Shown: positions 45,311-55,234 of the stretch, piece by piece
Layout of the letters: the number at the start of each line of letters is the position of its first letter
Position numbering within the stretch: position 1 is the first letter of the stretch
From: Rhizobium sp. CB3090
GTDB lineage: Bacteria > Pseudomonadota > Alphaproteobacteria > Rhizobiales > Rhizobiaceae
Length of the DNA stretch: 64,000 nucleotides
Assembly: GCF_029714285.1 (NCBI RefSeq)
Contig: NZ_CP121662.1
Span: 3,813,501 to 3,877,500, forward strand
Direction: 5' to 3'
Notes under the pieces: generated by a model
Database searches by the model: none
What the model saw: the letters and a program-made list of their open reading frames with translations, nothing else
Told to the model about the DNA's origin: nothing
Program-made: the position numbers and the translations under genes

Positions 45311-46600
45311 CTATCCCTTCCGCTGCAGCCGGCAGAAGAAAAAGCCATCGGTATCGGTTGATGCCGGGGTCAGCGTGATGGTTTTGCCGTCCGATGAGCG
45401 CGGCTTCGGCGCGTCGCTGCCGAACAGCTTCTCCCAGGAGCTCAGCGCTTCGACCACGTCGAAGTCCGGATTGTTGGCGGCAAAGCGGTTGACCTGCGTT
45501 TCGTTTTCCTCCGGCAGGACCGAGCAGGTGACATAGAGCAGCGCGCCGCCGGGGCGGACGAACTCGCAGGCTTGGGCCAGCGCTTCCTGCTGCTGACTTG
45601 TGCGCTCGTCGAGGTTCTTCTGTGTCAGCCGCCATTTCGTATCGGGGCGGCGGCGCCAAGTACCGGTGCCGGTGCAGGGCGCATCGACCAGCACCTTGTC
45701 GAATTTGCCGCGCAGCGGAAGCAGGCCGTTTCGTTCGTCATGAACCTGGACATTGCGCGTGCCGGCGCGCTTCAGGCGCTCGATGATCGGGGCCAGCCGC
45801 CGTCGATCGGAATCATAGGCATGGACCTGACCCTTATTGTGCATCGCGGCCGACATGGCGAGCGTCTTCCCGCCGCCGCCGGCGCAATAGTCGAGCACCT
45901 GATCGCCTTCTTCAGGCAGAACGAGATCGGCAACGATCTGCGATCCTTCGTCCTGCACCTCGAACCAGCCTTTCTGGAAGGAAAGTTCGGCGGTGACATT
46001 CGGCAGGCGCGATGCGCCTTCGCCGGCGGGAATGCGGATGCCGTAACGGGCGATCTTCGAGGCATGGGCTCCAGCGCGTTCCAGCGCCTTCACCGCCTTG
46101 TCGCGGCTGGCTTTCAGCGCATTGGCGCGCAGATCGAGTGTCGGCCGCTCAGCCAATGCCTGCGCTTCCGCAAGCCAGCTATCGCCGAATGCCTGTTGGA
46201 AGGAATGTTCGACCCATTCAGGAATATCGCCCTGGATGTGGCGAGGCGCGTCCTCGATCTTGCGGGCGGCAAAGGCTGCCAGCGCCTCGGCGCTTGGTGG
46301 TTCGGGGGCGAATTTGTCGCCGTCGAGTTCTGCGGCCAGCATTTCGGGCGTCAAGCCCCATTGGCGAAAGAGGACGGCATGGGCAAGCGCTGAGGGGCTG
46401 TCGTCGCCCATCAGCCAGGCATGGGACAGCCGCATGCGCAGGGCGTCGTAGACGATATTGCCGATTGCGGCACGGTCGCCGGAGCCGGCGAAGCGATGGG
46501 CCAGTCCCCAATCCTTCAGGGCATCGGCCACCGGTCGCTTGCGCGCTTCGATATCGGCAAGAACTTCGATGGCCCCCTGCAGCCGGCCGCCCAGACGCAT
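45311..46600 (-). CDS. rsmB: RsmB-like rRNA cytosine-C5-methyltransferase
   Basis: A 429-residue m5C RNA methyltransferase. The N-terminal NusB-like helical part is followed by the SAM domain: FEVQDEGSQIVADLVLPEEG, VLDYCAGGGGKTLAMSAAMH (motif I). The two cysteines of the family are in KVLVDAPCTGTGTWRRRPDT and LLYVTCSVLPEENE. It acts on 16S rRNA (C967 in E. coli). It is somewhat shorter at the N terminus than the E. coli enzyme, as usual in rhizobia. Confidence 0.88.
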   Translation of the reverse strand: MRLGGRLQGAIEVLADIEARKRPVADALKDWGLAHRFAGSGDRAAIGNIVYDALRMRLSHAWLMGDDSPSALAHAVLFRQWGLTPEMLAAELDGDKFAPEPPSAEALAAFAARKIEDAPRHIQGDIPEWVEHSFQQAFGDSWLAEAQALAERPTLDLRANALKASRDKAVKALERAGAHASKIARYGIRIPAGEGASRLPNVTAELSFQKGWFEVQDEGSQIVADLVLPEEGDQVLDYCAGGGGKTLAMSAAMHNKGQVHAYDSDRRRLAPIIERLKRAGTRNVQVHDERNGLLPLRGKFDKVLVDAPCTGTGTWRRRPDTKWRLTQKNLDERTSQQQEALAQACEFVRPGGALLYVTCSVLPEENETQVNRFAANNPDFDVVEALSSWEKLFGSDAPKPRSSDGKTITLTPASTDTDGFFFCRLQRKG

Positions 46601-46815
46601 TCACTATTCTCCTGCTTGCGCATGGCTCCGAAATCACCTGGATTGCCGGAAAGGCTCATGCGCCCACCAAAGTGTCACTGACACCTCATCAATCCGCACG
46701 AAATAGGCACGTGGCGGCAGATTATTGAGACGTCTCAACCGCGTGGTAACCGCGATTGACGGAGAGAGCAAGCGTCAGGCCGAAATGCCGGGATCGTTGC
46801 CGGCAAATCCGCCGG

Positions 46816-47184
46816 TTACTTCGAGGCGACGACGTCGTAACAAACGCTCGCTGTGCCGGAGGCAACCATGCCGATATCCTGCGCTGCAGCACGGGAAAGA
46901 TCGAGCACGCGCCCGCGGATGAAAGGTCCACGATCGTTGATGCGAACGACGACGCTGCGGCCATTGTGGCGGTTGGTCACCCTCAGACGTGTACCGAAAG
47001 CAAGCGAGCGGTGGGCGGCAGTAAAATTGCCTGAACTCATACGTTCCCCGGAAGCAGTCTTGGAGCGTCCCCCGTACCATGATGCACCCCCGCACCCCGA
47101 TGCTGCAAATGCATCCGTCGAGAGGATAGCAAAAGCGGCGGATATAGTTGCGATGATCGCAATTGAACGATTGATTTTCTTCAA
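46816..47184 (-). CDS. RlpA-like double-psi beta-barrel protein
   Basis: A 122-residue secreted protein: signal peptide (SIAIIATISAAFAILSTDAF), then the RlpA-like core GCGGASWYGGRSKTASGERM, RSLAFGTRLRVTNRHNGRSV and VVVRINDRGPFIRGRVLDLS. The His and Asp of the lytic-transglycosylase active site are present (FTAAHRSLAFG; INDRGPF). It lacks a SPOR domain and a lipobox, so it is a short variant. Two free Cys (CGG and VCYD) may form a disulfide. Confidence 0.92.
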   Translation of the reverse strand: MKKINRSIAIIATISAAFAILSTDAFAASGCGGASWYGGRSKTASGERMSSGNFTAAHRSLAFGTRLRVTNRHNGRSVVVRINDRGPFIRGRVLDLSRAAAQDIGMVASGTASVCYDVVASK

Positions 47185-47581
47185 ACCGATTTTCCCTCAA
47201 ACAATTGAACTTGCGCCTGGTGAGCGGCGGGGGCTTAAATCGGGCGAAAAATGGCAAAAAAGTGCCTGCTAATATCACGGAATGTTACGAGATGTAACAT
47301 TCGTGATTTATGACAACTTATATTATTAATAGCTAAAATTAAGATTCGATGGAAAAAACCTAATGGAATCAGTTAAAAACCGAACGAATTTTCCTAAATC
47401 GATGTTGCAATGCAGAAGATCACGAAATTTGAAAAAATAATTTTCCGACTTCGCCTTATTTGCTGCCGCATTTGTGCAATTTCAGAGACCATTAACCATA
47501 AATGTGGAGCAAATTGAACTCACCAATATGGATTAGTAGGAATTTTCGTGCGATTTTTTGAAGGAGCGATCGCGAGTTCGC
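47185..47581. promoter_or_regulatory. 397-bp AT-rich region upstream of the RlpA-like gene
   Basis: Markedly AT-rich against the rest of the window, with no ORF of note. It contains a sharp palindrome at 47280-47302 (separate entry). The remaining 280 bp between it and the convergent epimerase end has no structure I can interpret. Confidence 0.6.
47280..47302. promoter_or_regulatory. Palindromic operator candidate upstream of the RlpA-like gene
   Basis: GAATGTTAC (47280-47288) and GTAACATTC (47294-47302) are perfect inverted repeats around GAGAT, extending further with one bulge. It is 96 bp before the start of the RlpA-like gene. The factor is unknown. Confidence 0.55.
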
Positions 47582-48454
47582 TTAGCCGCGCCAGCGCCCC
47601 GAGGACCACAATTGCGCGAGCGACATACGGTAGTCCGGATAGCGGAATGGGAAGCCAAGCGCGCGCAGTTTTGCGTTCGAAACACGCTTGTTCTCGCCAT
47701 AGAACGAACGCGCCATCGGCGTCAGCTCCGCCGTTTCGAAAGCCTGTTCCGGCGGCGGCTCGATGCCCATCAGACGGGCTGCCTCGACGATGACATCCTG
47801 CGGCGGGCCGGGTTCGTTATCGGTGACATTATAGATGCCGCCCAGCTTGCGCTCGGAGAGGAATTTGGCGCAGGCGCCGATATCCTCGACGCGGATGCGG
47901 TTGAACACCTGGTTGGCCTTGATCAGCCGCCGCGCCGTTCCCTTTTCCAGATTGCAGAAGGTGTTGCGGCCCGGACCATAGATGCCGGCAAGCCGGAGCA
48001 CGGCAACCGGAATGCCGAGCCTGATACCGACACGGTTCCAGCCATCCTCCGCTTCGACGCGTTCGACCGAGCGCTCGGAAACCGGATGCAGCGGTGTCTC
48101 CTCGCTGACCCATGCGCCTTTGTGATCGCCATAGACGCCGACGGTGGAAAGATAGCCAATCCATTCGAGCTTCGGCATGAGTGCCCGGATATTCATATGC
48201 GCTAGCCGCAAGAGCGGATCACCCGCCTTGCCGGGCGCGATCGACTGGATGAGATGCGTGGCGGATTTCATGGTCTCGCTCAATGTCGGATCGAGTGTCT
48301 CGCCGTCGAAGATGAAGGCTTCGATGCCCTCCTGGCCAAGAGAACCGATCTTGTCGGGCGAACGGGTCGTGCCGGTGATCCGAATGCCAGGGCCGGCGAA
48401 GGCCTTGGCGATAGCCGTTCCCGAATAGCCGCAGCCGAAAATCATCACATGCAT
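47582..48454 (-). CDS. NAD-dependent epimerase/SDR-like protein (YeeZ-like)
   Basis: A 290-residue atypical short-chain dehydrogenase: nucleotide-binding FGCGYSGTAIAKAFAGPGIR at the N terminus, STVGVYGDHKGAWVSEETPL (active-site Tyr region) and LAGIYGPGRNTFCNLEKGTA. The catalytic YxxxK pair is not clearly present, as in YeeZ-type proteins. Its ATG overlaps the queG stop by 1 bp. Function unknown. Confidence 0.85.
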   Translation of the reverse strand: MHVMIFGCGYSGTAIAKAFAGPGIRITGTTRSPDKIGSLGQEGIEAFIFDGETLDPTLSETMKSATHLIQSIAPGKAGDPLLRLAHMNIRALMPKLEWIGYLSTVGVYGDHKGAWVSEETPLHPVSERSVERVEAEDGWNRVGIRLGIPVAVLRLAGIYGPGRNTFCNLEKGTARRLIKANQVFNRIRVEDIGACAKFLSERKLGGIYNVTDNEPGPPQDVIVEAARLMGIEPPPEQAFETAELTPMARSFYGENKRVSNAKLRALGFPFRYPDYRMSLAQLWSSGRWRG

Positions 48455-49611
48455 CACGCAACTCCCGCCATTGTCCATTCCGCGCGCACATCGGCGTCCG
48501 GTTCGTCACTTCTTTCTGCCGCAAAACTGCGGAACTCGCCAGCCGTCATCAACCGCGACAAGGCCCAGACGGCCATGCCGCGGACCACAGCCGAGGGATC
48601 GTCTGCCAGGCCGCGGCATGCCGGGATCAAGCCGCGCTCCCCGGAATTGCCGGCGGCGATCAGCACATTGCGAATGAAGCGATCACGGCCGATGCGTTTG
48701 ACCGGCGAGCCGCTGAAGAAGGTGCGAAAGGCGGGATCGTTGAGACCGAGCAGAAAAGCGATCGACGGTTCCTTGAGATCTTCGCGAGCGATCAGCTTCA
48801 TCTCGGCGGCGGCGCTGGCGAATTTGTTCCAGGGGCAGGCGGCGAGACAGTCGTCGCAGCCATAGATGCGATTGCCGATCAACGGCCGAAACTGCGGATC
48901 GATCGGTCCCTTATACTCGATGGTCAGATAGGAAATGCAGCGGCGGGCATCGAGCTGATAGGGGGCCGGAAAAGCTGCCGTCGGGCAGGCGTCGAGACAG
49001 GCGCGGCAGGAGCCGCAATGATCGATCTCGGCCTGATCCGGTTCGAGATCGGCCGTGGTGAACATCGAGCCGAGGAACAGCCAGGAACCGTGCGTTCGGC
49101 TGACGAGATTGGTGTGCTTGCCCTGCCAGCCAAGGCCCGCTGCCGCCGCCAGCGGCTTTTCCATGACCGGCGCCGTATCGACGAAGACCTTGACGTCTTC
49201 CTGCGATCGCGCCGCGAAACGGGTGGCGATCTCCTTCAGCCGGCCTTTAATGATATCGTGATAATCGCGATTGCGAGCATAGACGGAAATGGCCGCTCTG
49301 TCAGGCTTCTCCAGAATGCCGCGCGGGTCTTCCTCCGGGCCATAGTTGAGGCCGAAGACGGCGATGGAGCGGACATCACCCCAGAGCACGTTGGGATCGC
49401 CGCGGCGTTCGCGCGTCTCTTCCATCCACGCCATGGTGCCGTGATAGCCTTGGTCCAGGAATTGATTGAGCCTGGCCCCGGCTTCGGAAATGGCGCCTGG
49501 CCGGGTGATACGGCAGAGATCGAAACCCTGCGCCCGCGCTTCATCGCGAAGAAAAGCGGTCAGTGTGCGCCGTCGCTTGTTTTCTCTTTCTATGGCACGA
49601 TCTTCGGGCAT
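48454..49611 (-). CDS. queG: Epoxyqueuosine reductase
   Basis: A 385-residue cobalamin-dependent QueG making queuosine in tRNA. Two ferredoxin-type clusters are visible: [16 protein letters not shown] and [19 protein letters not shown]. The cobalamin-binding domain precedes them ([20 protein letters not shown]). A HEAT-like repeat region closes the protein ([20 protein letters not shown]). The ATG at 49611 follows GAGGG. Second gene of the GST-queG-epimerase unit. Confidence 0.96.
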   Translation of the reverse strand: MPEDRAIERENKRRRTLTAFLRDEARAQGFDLCRITRPGAISEAGARLNQFLDQGYHGTMAWMEETRERRGDPNVLWGDVRSIAVFGLNYGPEEDPRGILEKPDRAAISVYARNRDYHDIIKGRLKEIATRFAARSQEDVKVFVDTAPVMEKPLAAAAGLGWQGKHTNLVSRTHGSWLFLGSMFTTADLEPDQAEIDHCGSCRACLDACPTAAFPAPYQLDARRCISYLTIEYKGPIDPQFRPLIGNRIYGCDDCLAACPWNKFASAAAEMKLIAREDLKEPSIAFLLGLNDPAFRTFFSGSPVKRIGRDRFIRNVLIAAGNSGERGLIPACRGLADDPSAVVRGMAVWALSRLMTAGEFRSFAAERSDEPDADVRAEWTMAGVA

Positions 49612-49623
49612 ATTGAGCCCTCG

Positions 49624-50316
49624 TCAGAAATCCAGATCGGCGTAGTGCGATACAGGCGTGATGCCGCGCACGCGTTCCGCCAGGATCGGCCGGAAAGATG
49701 GGCGCGATTTCAGCCGTTGATACCACTCCTTGGCGACCGGCGATTCCATCCAGTCGATCTCGCCGAGATAATCGAGAACGGAAATCGAAGCGGCCGCGGC
49801 GAGATCCGCATAGCTCAGCCGTTCGCCGGCAAGCCATTGGCGGGAACCCGCGAGCCAGGAGAGATATTTCATGTGCTGGCGAATGTTGCCCCGAGCCATG
49901 CGCATCACCTTGGAGTCGGGAGCGCCGCCGCCCTGGTCGGCAGTCATCTGCAGCTTGTATACTCGTTCGCGTACCAAAGGCCGCGTTACGTCCTGTTCCA
50001 TCTTCTGCATGAACCATTCCGTCAGCCGGCGGATTTCGGCGCGCTGAAACGGGTCTTCCGCCAGAAGCCGGCGGTCCCGCTTCAGGACGCCGTGCGTCTC
50101 GTCGAGATATTCGGAGATCACGGTTGCGCCGCAGAGCGCCCGCATGCTGTCATCGACATAGACCGGCAGGGTGCCGGCCGGATTGAGCGCCAGAAAATCG
50201 CGCCGCTTTTCCCACGTCTGTTCCTCGATCAACTCCGTCTGATAGCCGTATTCGGTCAGAATCAGACGGACGAACCGTGATGGAGATGACATGGAATGAT
50301 GATACAGCGTCGGCAT
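49624..50316 (-). CDS. Glutathione S-transferase family protein
   Basis: A 230-residue GST. The start at 50316 gives a complete first beta strand and active-site region (TLYHHSMSSPSRFVRLILTE); the ATG at 50292 would cut it off. The thioredoxin-fold domain holds NPAGTLPVYVDDSMRALCGA and the helical domain YADLAAAASISVLDYLG. The catalytic residue is probably Ser. The stop is 12 bp before queG. Confidence 0.92.
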   Translation of the reverse strand: MPTLYHHSMSSPSRFVRLILTEYGYQTELIEEQTWEKRRDFLALNPAGTLPVYVDDSMRALCGATVISEYLDETHGVLKRDRRLLAEDPFQRAEIRRLTEWFMQKMEQDVTRPLVRERVYKLQMTADQGGGAPDSKVMRMARGNIRQHMKYLSWLAGSRQWLAGERLSYADLAAAASISVLDYLGEIDWMESPVAKEWYQRLKSRPSFRPILAERVRGITPVSHYADLDF

Positions 50317-50467
50317 TGATACTCGGGCTTTTGCAGTTGATGCTTATAGGAGTCTCGGGCTCACCATCTTGCGGCCCTAGTCATACGTCATCGGTTGAAG
50401 CTATAGGAGGTTGGCCTAGCTATTACAAGCGAATCGGGCCACCCCGCCCTTTGACAAAGGACACAAT

Positions 50468-51268
50468 ATGGCTGAACAAATTGTTATCGCGTTGTTTTTG
50501 GGCCTCGTGGAAGGCCTGACGGAGTTCATTCCGGTATCCTCCACGGGACATTTGATATTGATCGGACATTTCCTCGGTTTTGATGAGGCCGCCACTTTCG
50601 ACGTTCTGATCCAGCTCGGTGCAATTCTCGCCATCTTGCTTGTCTATTTCAATCGTCTCGTTCAAATCGCAAAGGCGCTGCCGGTCAGCGTCAAGGCACG
50701 CCATTTCGTGCTCGCCGTCCTTTTTGGCTTCCTGCCGGCCGCCGTCATCGGTGCGATCGCGCATGATTTCATCAAGACGGTGCTGTTCGATTCGCCGAAG
50801 GTCATCTGCATCTCGCTGATCCTCGGCGGCATCGTTCTGCTGGTCATCGACAGGATCCCCTTCAAGCCCAAATATACCAGCGCCTATGAGTACTCCTGGC
50901 CGATGGCGATCAAGATCGGCTTCTTCCAGTGTCTGGCAATGATCCCTGGAACCTCGCGCTCCGGCTCCACCATCGTTGGTGCCCTGCTTCTCGGCGCCGA
51001 CAAGCGCTCGGCCGCGGAATTCTCTTTCTTCCTTGCCATGCCGACCATGGCCGGCGCCTTCGCGCTGGATCTGTGGAAAAGCCGTCACGACCTCAGCATG
51101 GACCAGGGCCTGCTGATCGTCATCGGCTTCTTCACTGCTTTCATTTCTGCGCTGTTCGTGGTCCGGGCACTGCTCGATTTCGTCTCGCGCCGCGGCTACG
51201 CCCCCTTCGCTTGGTGGCGCATTGCCATCGGCGTTCTCGGCCTGATCGGGCTTTATACCGTCGGCTGA
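50468..51268 (+). CDS. uppP: Undecaprenyl-diphosphatase
   Basis: A 266-residue inner-membrane UppP/BacA with about eight helices. The two family motifs are present: [20 protein letters not shown] (Glu-rich catalytic loop) and [20 protein letters not shown]. It recycles undecaprenyl pyrophosphate for cell wall synthesis and confers bacitracin tolerance. A strong terminator follows at 51304-51327. Confidence 0.97.
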   Translation: MAEQIVIALFLGLVEGLTEFIPVSSTGHLILIGHFLGFDEAATFDVLIQLGAILAILLVYFNRLVQIAKALPVSVKARHFVLAVLFGFLPAAVIGAIAHDFIKTVLFDSPKVICISLILGGIVLLVIDRIPFKPKYTSAYEYSWPMAIKIGFFQCLAMIPGTSRSGSTIVGALLLGADKRSAAEFSFFLAMPTMAGAFALDLWKSRHDLSMDQGLLIVIGFFTAFISALFVVRALLDFVSRRGYAPFAWWRIAIGVLGLIGLYTVG

Positions 51269-51303
51269 GGCGGGTCGCCTCGGTTAAAATTTTGAGGAAA
51301 ATG

Positions 51304-51327
51304 AGGCCGGCGAAAACCGGCCTTTTT
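51304..51327 (+). terminator. Rho-independent terminator after uppP
   Basis: AGGCCGG pairs with CCGGCCT around CGAAAA, followed by five Ts. Confidence 0.85.
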
Positions 51328-51336
51328 CATGCTCGA

Positions 51337-51501
51337 TCAGTTCGAGGATGAGGGTTCGATGGAACCTGTCGTGCAAGGATCGACGCCGTAGGCCGGCGTG
51401 CATTCACCCTTGACCGAGGTGATGCTGCCGCGGGCCACGAACGAACCAGCGAGGATCACCAGTGCCGCGCACGCAAACAAAAGCGCGATAGACTTACCCA
51501 T
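51337..51501 (-). CDS. Small exported or membrane-anchored protein, hypothetical
   Basis: A 54-residue ORF with one hydrophobic helix (SIALLFACAALVILAGSFVA) followed by a short tail containing two Cys (ECTPAYGVDPCTTGS) that could form a disulfide in the periplasm. ATG at 51501. The codon pattern is normal for the window. No family recognised. Confidence 0.6.
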   Translation of the reverse strand: MGKSIALLFACAALVILAGSFVARGSITSVKGECTPAYGVDPCTTGSIEPSSSN

Positions 51502-51722
51502 CGAAGAATGCCTTTCCGCAGAAGTGAAACGCGTCGCAAATTGGTCCATTGCCGGACCCGACGACGCGCGGTTGTGTTAGTCAGTGAAGTGTCCAATAGC
51601 AATAAATGTTCATGCTAAATTTGACGTTAATGCTACTATTTTCAGTGTGCGTCTTTTGGGCAACGCCAGGCTGTGAATGAAGGCGGTGAGGGAGGCCACC
51701 CGATACCGCAAACGCAGCCATA

Positions 51723-51757
51723 CGAAACAAAACGCCGCCTGGAAGAACCAGGCGGCG
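51723..51757 (-). terminator. Terminator for the NDUFA9-like gene
   Basis: On the minus strand a perfect 10-bp stem (51733-51742 with 51748-51757, loop AAGAA) is followed by TTTTGTTT. It lies 26 bp after the stop codon. Confidence 0.85.
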
Positions 51758-51783
51758 CTTCGTTTCTTCGAATCGCTAAAGCG

Positions 51784-52764
51784 TCACGCGGCCTTGCCGG
51801 AGCCGGTGAACTGACCCTGCGGGCGATAGCGCACCAGATAGGACGGCAGCACGGAGATAAGCAAGGTCGGATTTAGGCCAATGCCCTTCAGCGTCCGGCC
51901 TTCCGCCTCGGCTTCCTTCGAGACGACATTGTCGTGCTTCAGCAGGCGAACCTGGTCGGGCGTGATCGGCGGTGTGATGAACGGCACAGCCGAAGCGATG
52001 CCGCCGATGAAGGAGGCAAGGCCGAACGGTAGAGAAACCAGCGACTTCTTCCGGTTGATGACGGCAAGCGTCGTCTCGAGACATTCGCGGAAAGAAAGCA
52101 CCTCAGGACCGCCGAGCTCGTAGATCGTGCCGGCCTTCAGCTTGCCGTCGACGCTGCGGGCGACCGCCTCGGCAACATCCTCGACATAGACCGGCTGGAA
52201 CTTCGTCTGGCCGCCGCCAACCAGCGGCAGGAACGGCGCGGTGCGCGACATATCGGCGAATTTGTTGAAGAAGCTGTCTTCCGGACCGAAGACGATCGAC
52301 GGCCGCAGGATGACGGCATCCGGCTTGATCGAGAGGATGGCGGCTTCGGCGCGAGCCTTGGTGCGGGCATAGGCGGAAGCCGAATTGGCGTTGGCGCCGA
52401 TGGCGGAAATATGCGTCAGCGAAGCGCCGACGCCGCGAGCTGCTTCCGCGATGGCCTTGGCGCCGAATTCCTGCACCGCGTCGAATTTATTGCGGCCGCT
52501 TTCGGCGAGAATGCCGACGCAATTGACCACATGCTGCGCGCCTTCGACGGAGCGATCGATCGAGTTGCGATAACGCAGGTTCGCCTGGACGATCGAAATC
52601 TGACCGAGATTGCCGAGCGGCTGCAGAAAACCGGCGAGATCGGGACGGCGCACCGCGACGCGGATACGGTAGCCGCGCTTGGCAAGCACGCGGACGATAT
52701 GCCGCCCGATGAAGCCCGATCCCCCGAACACGGTAACGAGCGGCGGAAGGTTGGACAGGGTCAT
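51784..52764 (-). CDS. NDUFA9-like NAD(P)-binding protein
   Basis: A 326-residue atypical SDR of the complex I NDUFA9/39-kDa-subunit type: VTVFGGSGFIGRHIVRVLAK at the N terminus (NADPH site), then VVNCVGILAESGRNKFDAVQ and LRPSIVFGPEDSFFNKFADM. In mitochondria the homologue is an accessory subunit of complex I; in alphaproteobacteria its role is less clear. Last of the pmtA-pyrF run, separated from DUF1330 by 111 bp. Confidence 0.92.
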   Translation of the reverse strand: MTLSNLPPLVTVFGGSGFIGRHIVRVLAKRGYRIRVAVRRPDLAGFLQPLGNLGQISIVQANLRYRNSIDRSVEGAQHVVNCVGILAESGRNKFDAVQEFGAKAIAEAARGVGASLTHISAIGANANSASAYARTKARAEAAILSIKPDAVILRPSIVFGPEDSFFNKFADMSRTAPFLPLVGGGQTKFQPVYVEDVAEAVARSVDGKLKAGTIYELGGPEVLSFRECLETTLAVINRKKSLVSLPFGLASFIGGIASAVPFITPPITPDQVRLLKHDNVVSKEAEAEGRTLKGIGLNPTLLISVLPSYLVRYRPQGQFTGSGKAA

Positions 52765-52875
52765 GGCAGGCTCCTCGAAAGGCTTAGATAGGGCTGATGT
52801 GGCTTCGTCTTAACCGATCCGAGGGCCGAGGTGAAGTGCTATCGCGCCGCATGTTCTGGCTGCCATTTAAAAGCT

Positions 52876-53163
52876 TTAAACGCCTTCGACGACGACCATT
52901 TCGGCATCAGCCACTTCATGACGAATCTTGGCGGCGATCTGGTATTCCGGGGAATTATAGCAATCGACGGCATGCTGCAGCGACGGGAATTCGATGATGA
53001 CGTTGCGGCCGCGCGCTTGGCCCTCCAGTGGCGTAAAAGCGCCGCCGCGGGCGAGGAAAACCGCGCCGTATTTTTCGAAAGCCGGCTTGGCGGCGGCAAC
53101 ATAATCCTTGTAACGCTCGGTATCGCGAACATCCACGCGTGCGATCCAATATCCCTTTGCCAT
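52876..53163 (-). CDS. DUF1330 family protein
   Basis: A 95-residue dimeric alpha/beta-barrel protein (AKGYWIARVDVRDTERYKDY, FPSLQHAVDCYNSPEYQIAA), a clear DUF1330 member. The reaction is unknown. It lies 26 bp downstream of pyrF. Confidence 0.92.
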   Translation of the reverse strand: MAKGYWIARVDVRDTERYKDYVAAAKPAFEKYGAVFLARGGAFTPLEGQARGRNVIIEFPSLQHAVDCYNSPEYQIAAKIRHEVADAEMVVVEGV

Positions 53164-53189
53164 GTCCGATCTCCCTGTTTCCTGAAAAT

Positions 53190-53882
53190 CTAGAGCGCAG
53201 CGTCCATCTCTGCGAGGATGGCGCGGGCGGCTTCCTTCGGATCGGCCGCCTTGACGATCGGCCGCGCGACGACGAGATGGCTCGATCCCGCCTTGATGGC
53301 CTCAGTCGGCGTCATCACACGCTTCTGGTCGCCCTTCTCGCTGCCGGCCGGGCGGATGCCGGGGGTCACCAGCGCCATGTCCGGGCCGATGATCTTGCGC
53401 ACGGCGGCGGATTCCTCGGCCGAGCATACGATGCCGCCCATGCCGGCGAGGAGCGCCTGTTCGGCGCGGCGCAGCACCAGTGTATGCGGGTCGTATTCGT
53501 ATCCGGCGGCGATCAGATCCTGCTCATCCATGGAGGTCAGCACGGTGACGCCGAGCAGGCAGAGATCGGAACCCTTGGCTGCGGCGACAGCGGCCCGCAT
53601 CGCCTTCGGATAGGCATGCAGCGTCAGCATCGACATGCCCATCTTGACGATGTTCTCGACGCCGGAAGCGACCGTGTTGTCGATATCGAGCAGCTTCATG
53701 TCGAGGAAGATCTTCTTGCCGTCAGCGGCAAGGTCGCGGGCGAATTCCAGCCCGCCGGCAAAAACCAGTTGATAGCCGATCTTGTAATGGAGGATATCGT
53801 CGCCGAGGGTGTTGACGACCTTTTCGGCCTCCTGAAGGTTTGGAACATCCAGTCCAACGATCAAGCGGTCGCGTGCGGTCAT
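53190..53882 (-). CDS. pyrF: Orotidine 5'-phosphate decarboxylase
   Basis: A 230-residue OMP decarboxylase, last step of UMP synthesis. The catalytic Lys-Asp array is in [15 protein letters not shown] (residues about 58-72), preceded by [20 protein letters not shown] and followed by the phosphate loop [20 protein letters not shown]. Full length for the bacterial type. The histidine phosphatase stop is 1 bp upstream of its start. Confidence 0.97.
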   Translation of the reverse strand: MTARDRLIVGLDVPNLQEAEKVVNTLGDDILHYKIGYQLVFAGGLEFARDLAADGKKIFLDMKLLDIDNTVASGVENIVKMGMSMLTLHAYPKAMRAAVAAAKGSDLCLLGVTVLTSMDEQDLIAAGYEYDPHTLVLRRAEQALLAGMGGIVCSAEESAAVRKIIGPDMALVTPGIRPAGSEKGDQKRVMTPTEAIKAGSSHLVVARPIVKAADPKEAARAILAEMDAAL

Positions 53883-53883
53883 C

Positions 53884-54471
53884 TCAACTCCACCCCTGCC
53901 AATCTTCTATAGGCGTCCAGTCGCATGAGACGGCGCGCTTCGCAAGGTCGAAACAGAAAAGATTACCGCCGCCGGGCGGCTGATCGCCCTGACGCGCGAT
54001 CGGTTTGCCTTCAAGGCGGCATTTCAGCAGCGTGCCAACGCCGCCATGACCGACAAAGGCGATGGGCACGTTCGGGTCATGCCGCGACAGAACTGCTTCC
54101 ACCTCGGAGACGATCCGTACCTGCGCATCTATCGCACGCTCCCAGCCCTTAAAGCTCTCATGTGGATGGGCAAAGAACCAGTCCGCCGCCTTCTCGAATT
54201 CCGGCGGGGTCAGGAAGCCCGTGGCGCTGCGGTCGTTCTCGTGCATGGCTTCGATGATCTCGACCGCAGCAGCGCTCGCCGTCGCCAGGATTTCGGCAGT
54301 CTCGATCGCCTTGCGCTCGCCGCTGGAAACGATGAGACCGAGCTCGCTCGCCCATAGGCGCGTCGCCGCTATCTGCGCCCGTGCCGCGCCAATATCGGAG
54401 AGCCCCCAATCCGGAACGGGAACGGCGGGATCGATGCGCACCTGCGGGTGCGTAATATAGAGAGCGAACAT
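53884..54471 (-). CDS. Histidine phosphatase superfamily protein with altered RHG motif
   Basis: A 195-residue phosphoglycerate-mutase-like protein. Catalytic residues are H8, R53 ([12 protein letters not shown]), E78 and H142 ([11 protein letters not shown]). The usual RHG triplet at the nucleophile is T-H-P here (YITHPQV), so the Arg before the nucleophile is missing. The fold and other catalytic residues suggest it remains a phosphatase, perhaps with changed specificity. It lies between pmtA (8 bp) and pyrF (1 bp). Confidence 0.85.
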   Translation of the reverse strand: MFALYITHPQVRIDPAVPVPDWGLSDIGAARAQIAATRLWASELGLIVSSGERKAIETAEILATASAAAVEIIEAMHENDRSATGFLTPPEFEKAADWFFAHPHESFKGWERAIDAQVRIVSEVEAVLSRHDPNVPIAFVGHGGVGTLLKCRLEGKPIARQGDQPPGGGNLFCFDLAKRAVSCDWTPIEDWQGWS

Positions 54472-54479
54472 GATCTAGC

Positions 54480-55073
54480 TCAGCCGCGCCGATAGACCCA
54501 GAGCTGGGCCGGCGGGATGTTGCGAACAATGAAGTCGAAGTGCTGGATATGGTAGCGATCCGGCCGGGCGATGATCGGCGAGACCGGTCCGTAGGAGATC
54601 TGCACCACGGGACGGCCGGGCGGGATGCGGTCCAGTAGGCTTTCGAGGAGAGCGACGCGCGCCTTCATGGGAAAATTCAGCAGCGGAATACCCGAGACGA
54701 TGGAATCGAATGTCTGGCCGCGCAATACCCCAAGAGTCTTGTCCAGATCGAAGGCATCGCCATTGATGAAATGGACGCCGGGATAAAGACGGACCAGATG
54801 ATTGTAGAAGTCGGTGGAATATTCGACGGCGACGAGATTTTCCGGTTCAACGCCGCGGGCCAGGATCGCCTTGGTAATGGCGCCTGTGCCGGGGCCGAGC
54901 TCCAGCACCGGCAGGCCGGAATGGATGTTGACGACGCTCGCCATCTTTCGCGCCGTGATCGAGGATGTGGGAACGATGGAACCGACCGTTTTCGGGCCCT
55001 GCATCATGCCTTTGAAGAAACGGATTTCTTCGTCGAACTTCTTGCCCAACCGTTCCTTGAGACGCAGCGCCAT
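54480..55073 (-). CDS. pmtA: Phospholipid N-methyltransferase (PmtA-like)
   Basis: A 197-residue class I methyltransferase resembling rhizobial PmtA, which methylates phosphatidylethanolamine three times to phosphatidylcholine. SAM motif I is VLELGPGTGAITKAILARG; then VAVEYSTDFYNHLVRLYPGV and FDSIVSGIPLLNFPMKARVA. The basic N terminus (LRLKERLGKKFDEEIRFFKG) fits membrane-surface binding. The ATG at 55073 has GGGGGAGAGA before it. First gene of the pyrF-containing run. Confidence 0.82.
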   Translation of the reverse strand: MALRLKERLGKKFDEEIRFFKGMMQGPKTVGSIVPTSSITARKMASVVNIHSGLPVLELGPGTGAITKAILARGVEPENLVAVEYSTDFYNHLVRLYPGVHFINGDAFDLDKTLGVLRGQTFDSIVSGIPLLNFPMKARVALLESLLDRIPPGRPVVQISYGPVSPIIARPDRYHIQHFDFIVRNIPPAQLWVYRRG

Positions 55074-55234
55074 TCTCTCCCCCACCACATTTAACAGTTA
55101 CGACTTACATATCGTTTATCTCTCATCTTGCAATGCCATGGCGCAATAACAAGGAAAAATGTCGTAACCGGTGCAAGCTCGAATAGAAGCGCCCCCTCGT
55201 TCTCAGAACGCATAAAAGGCGCCTCGGTTTCGTT

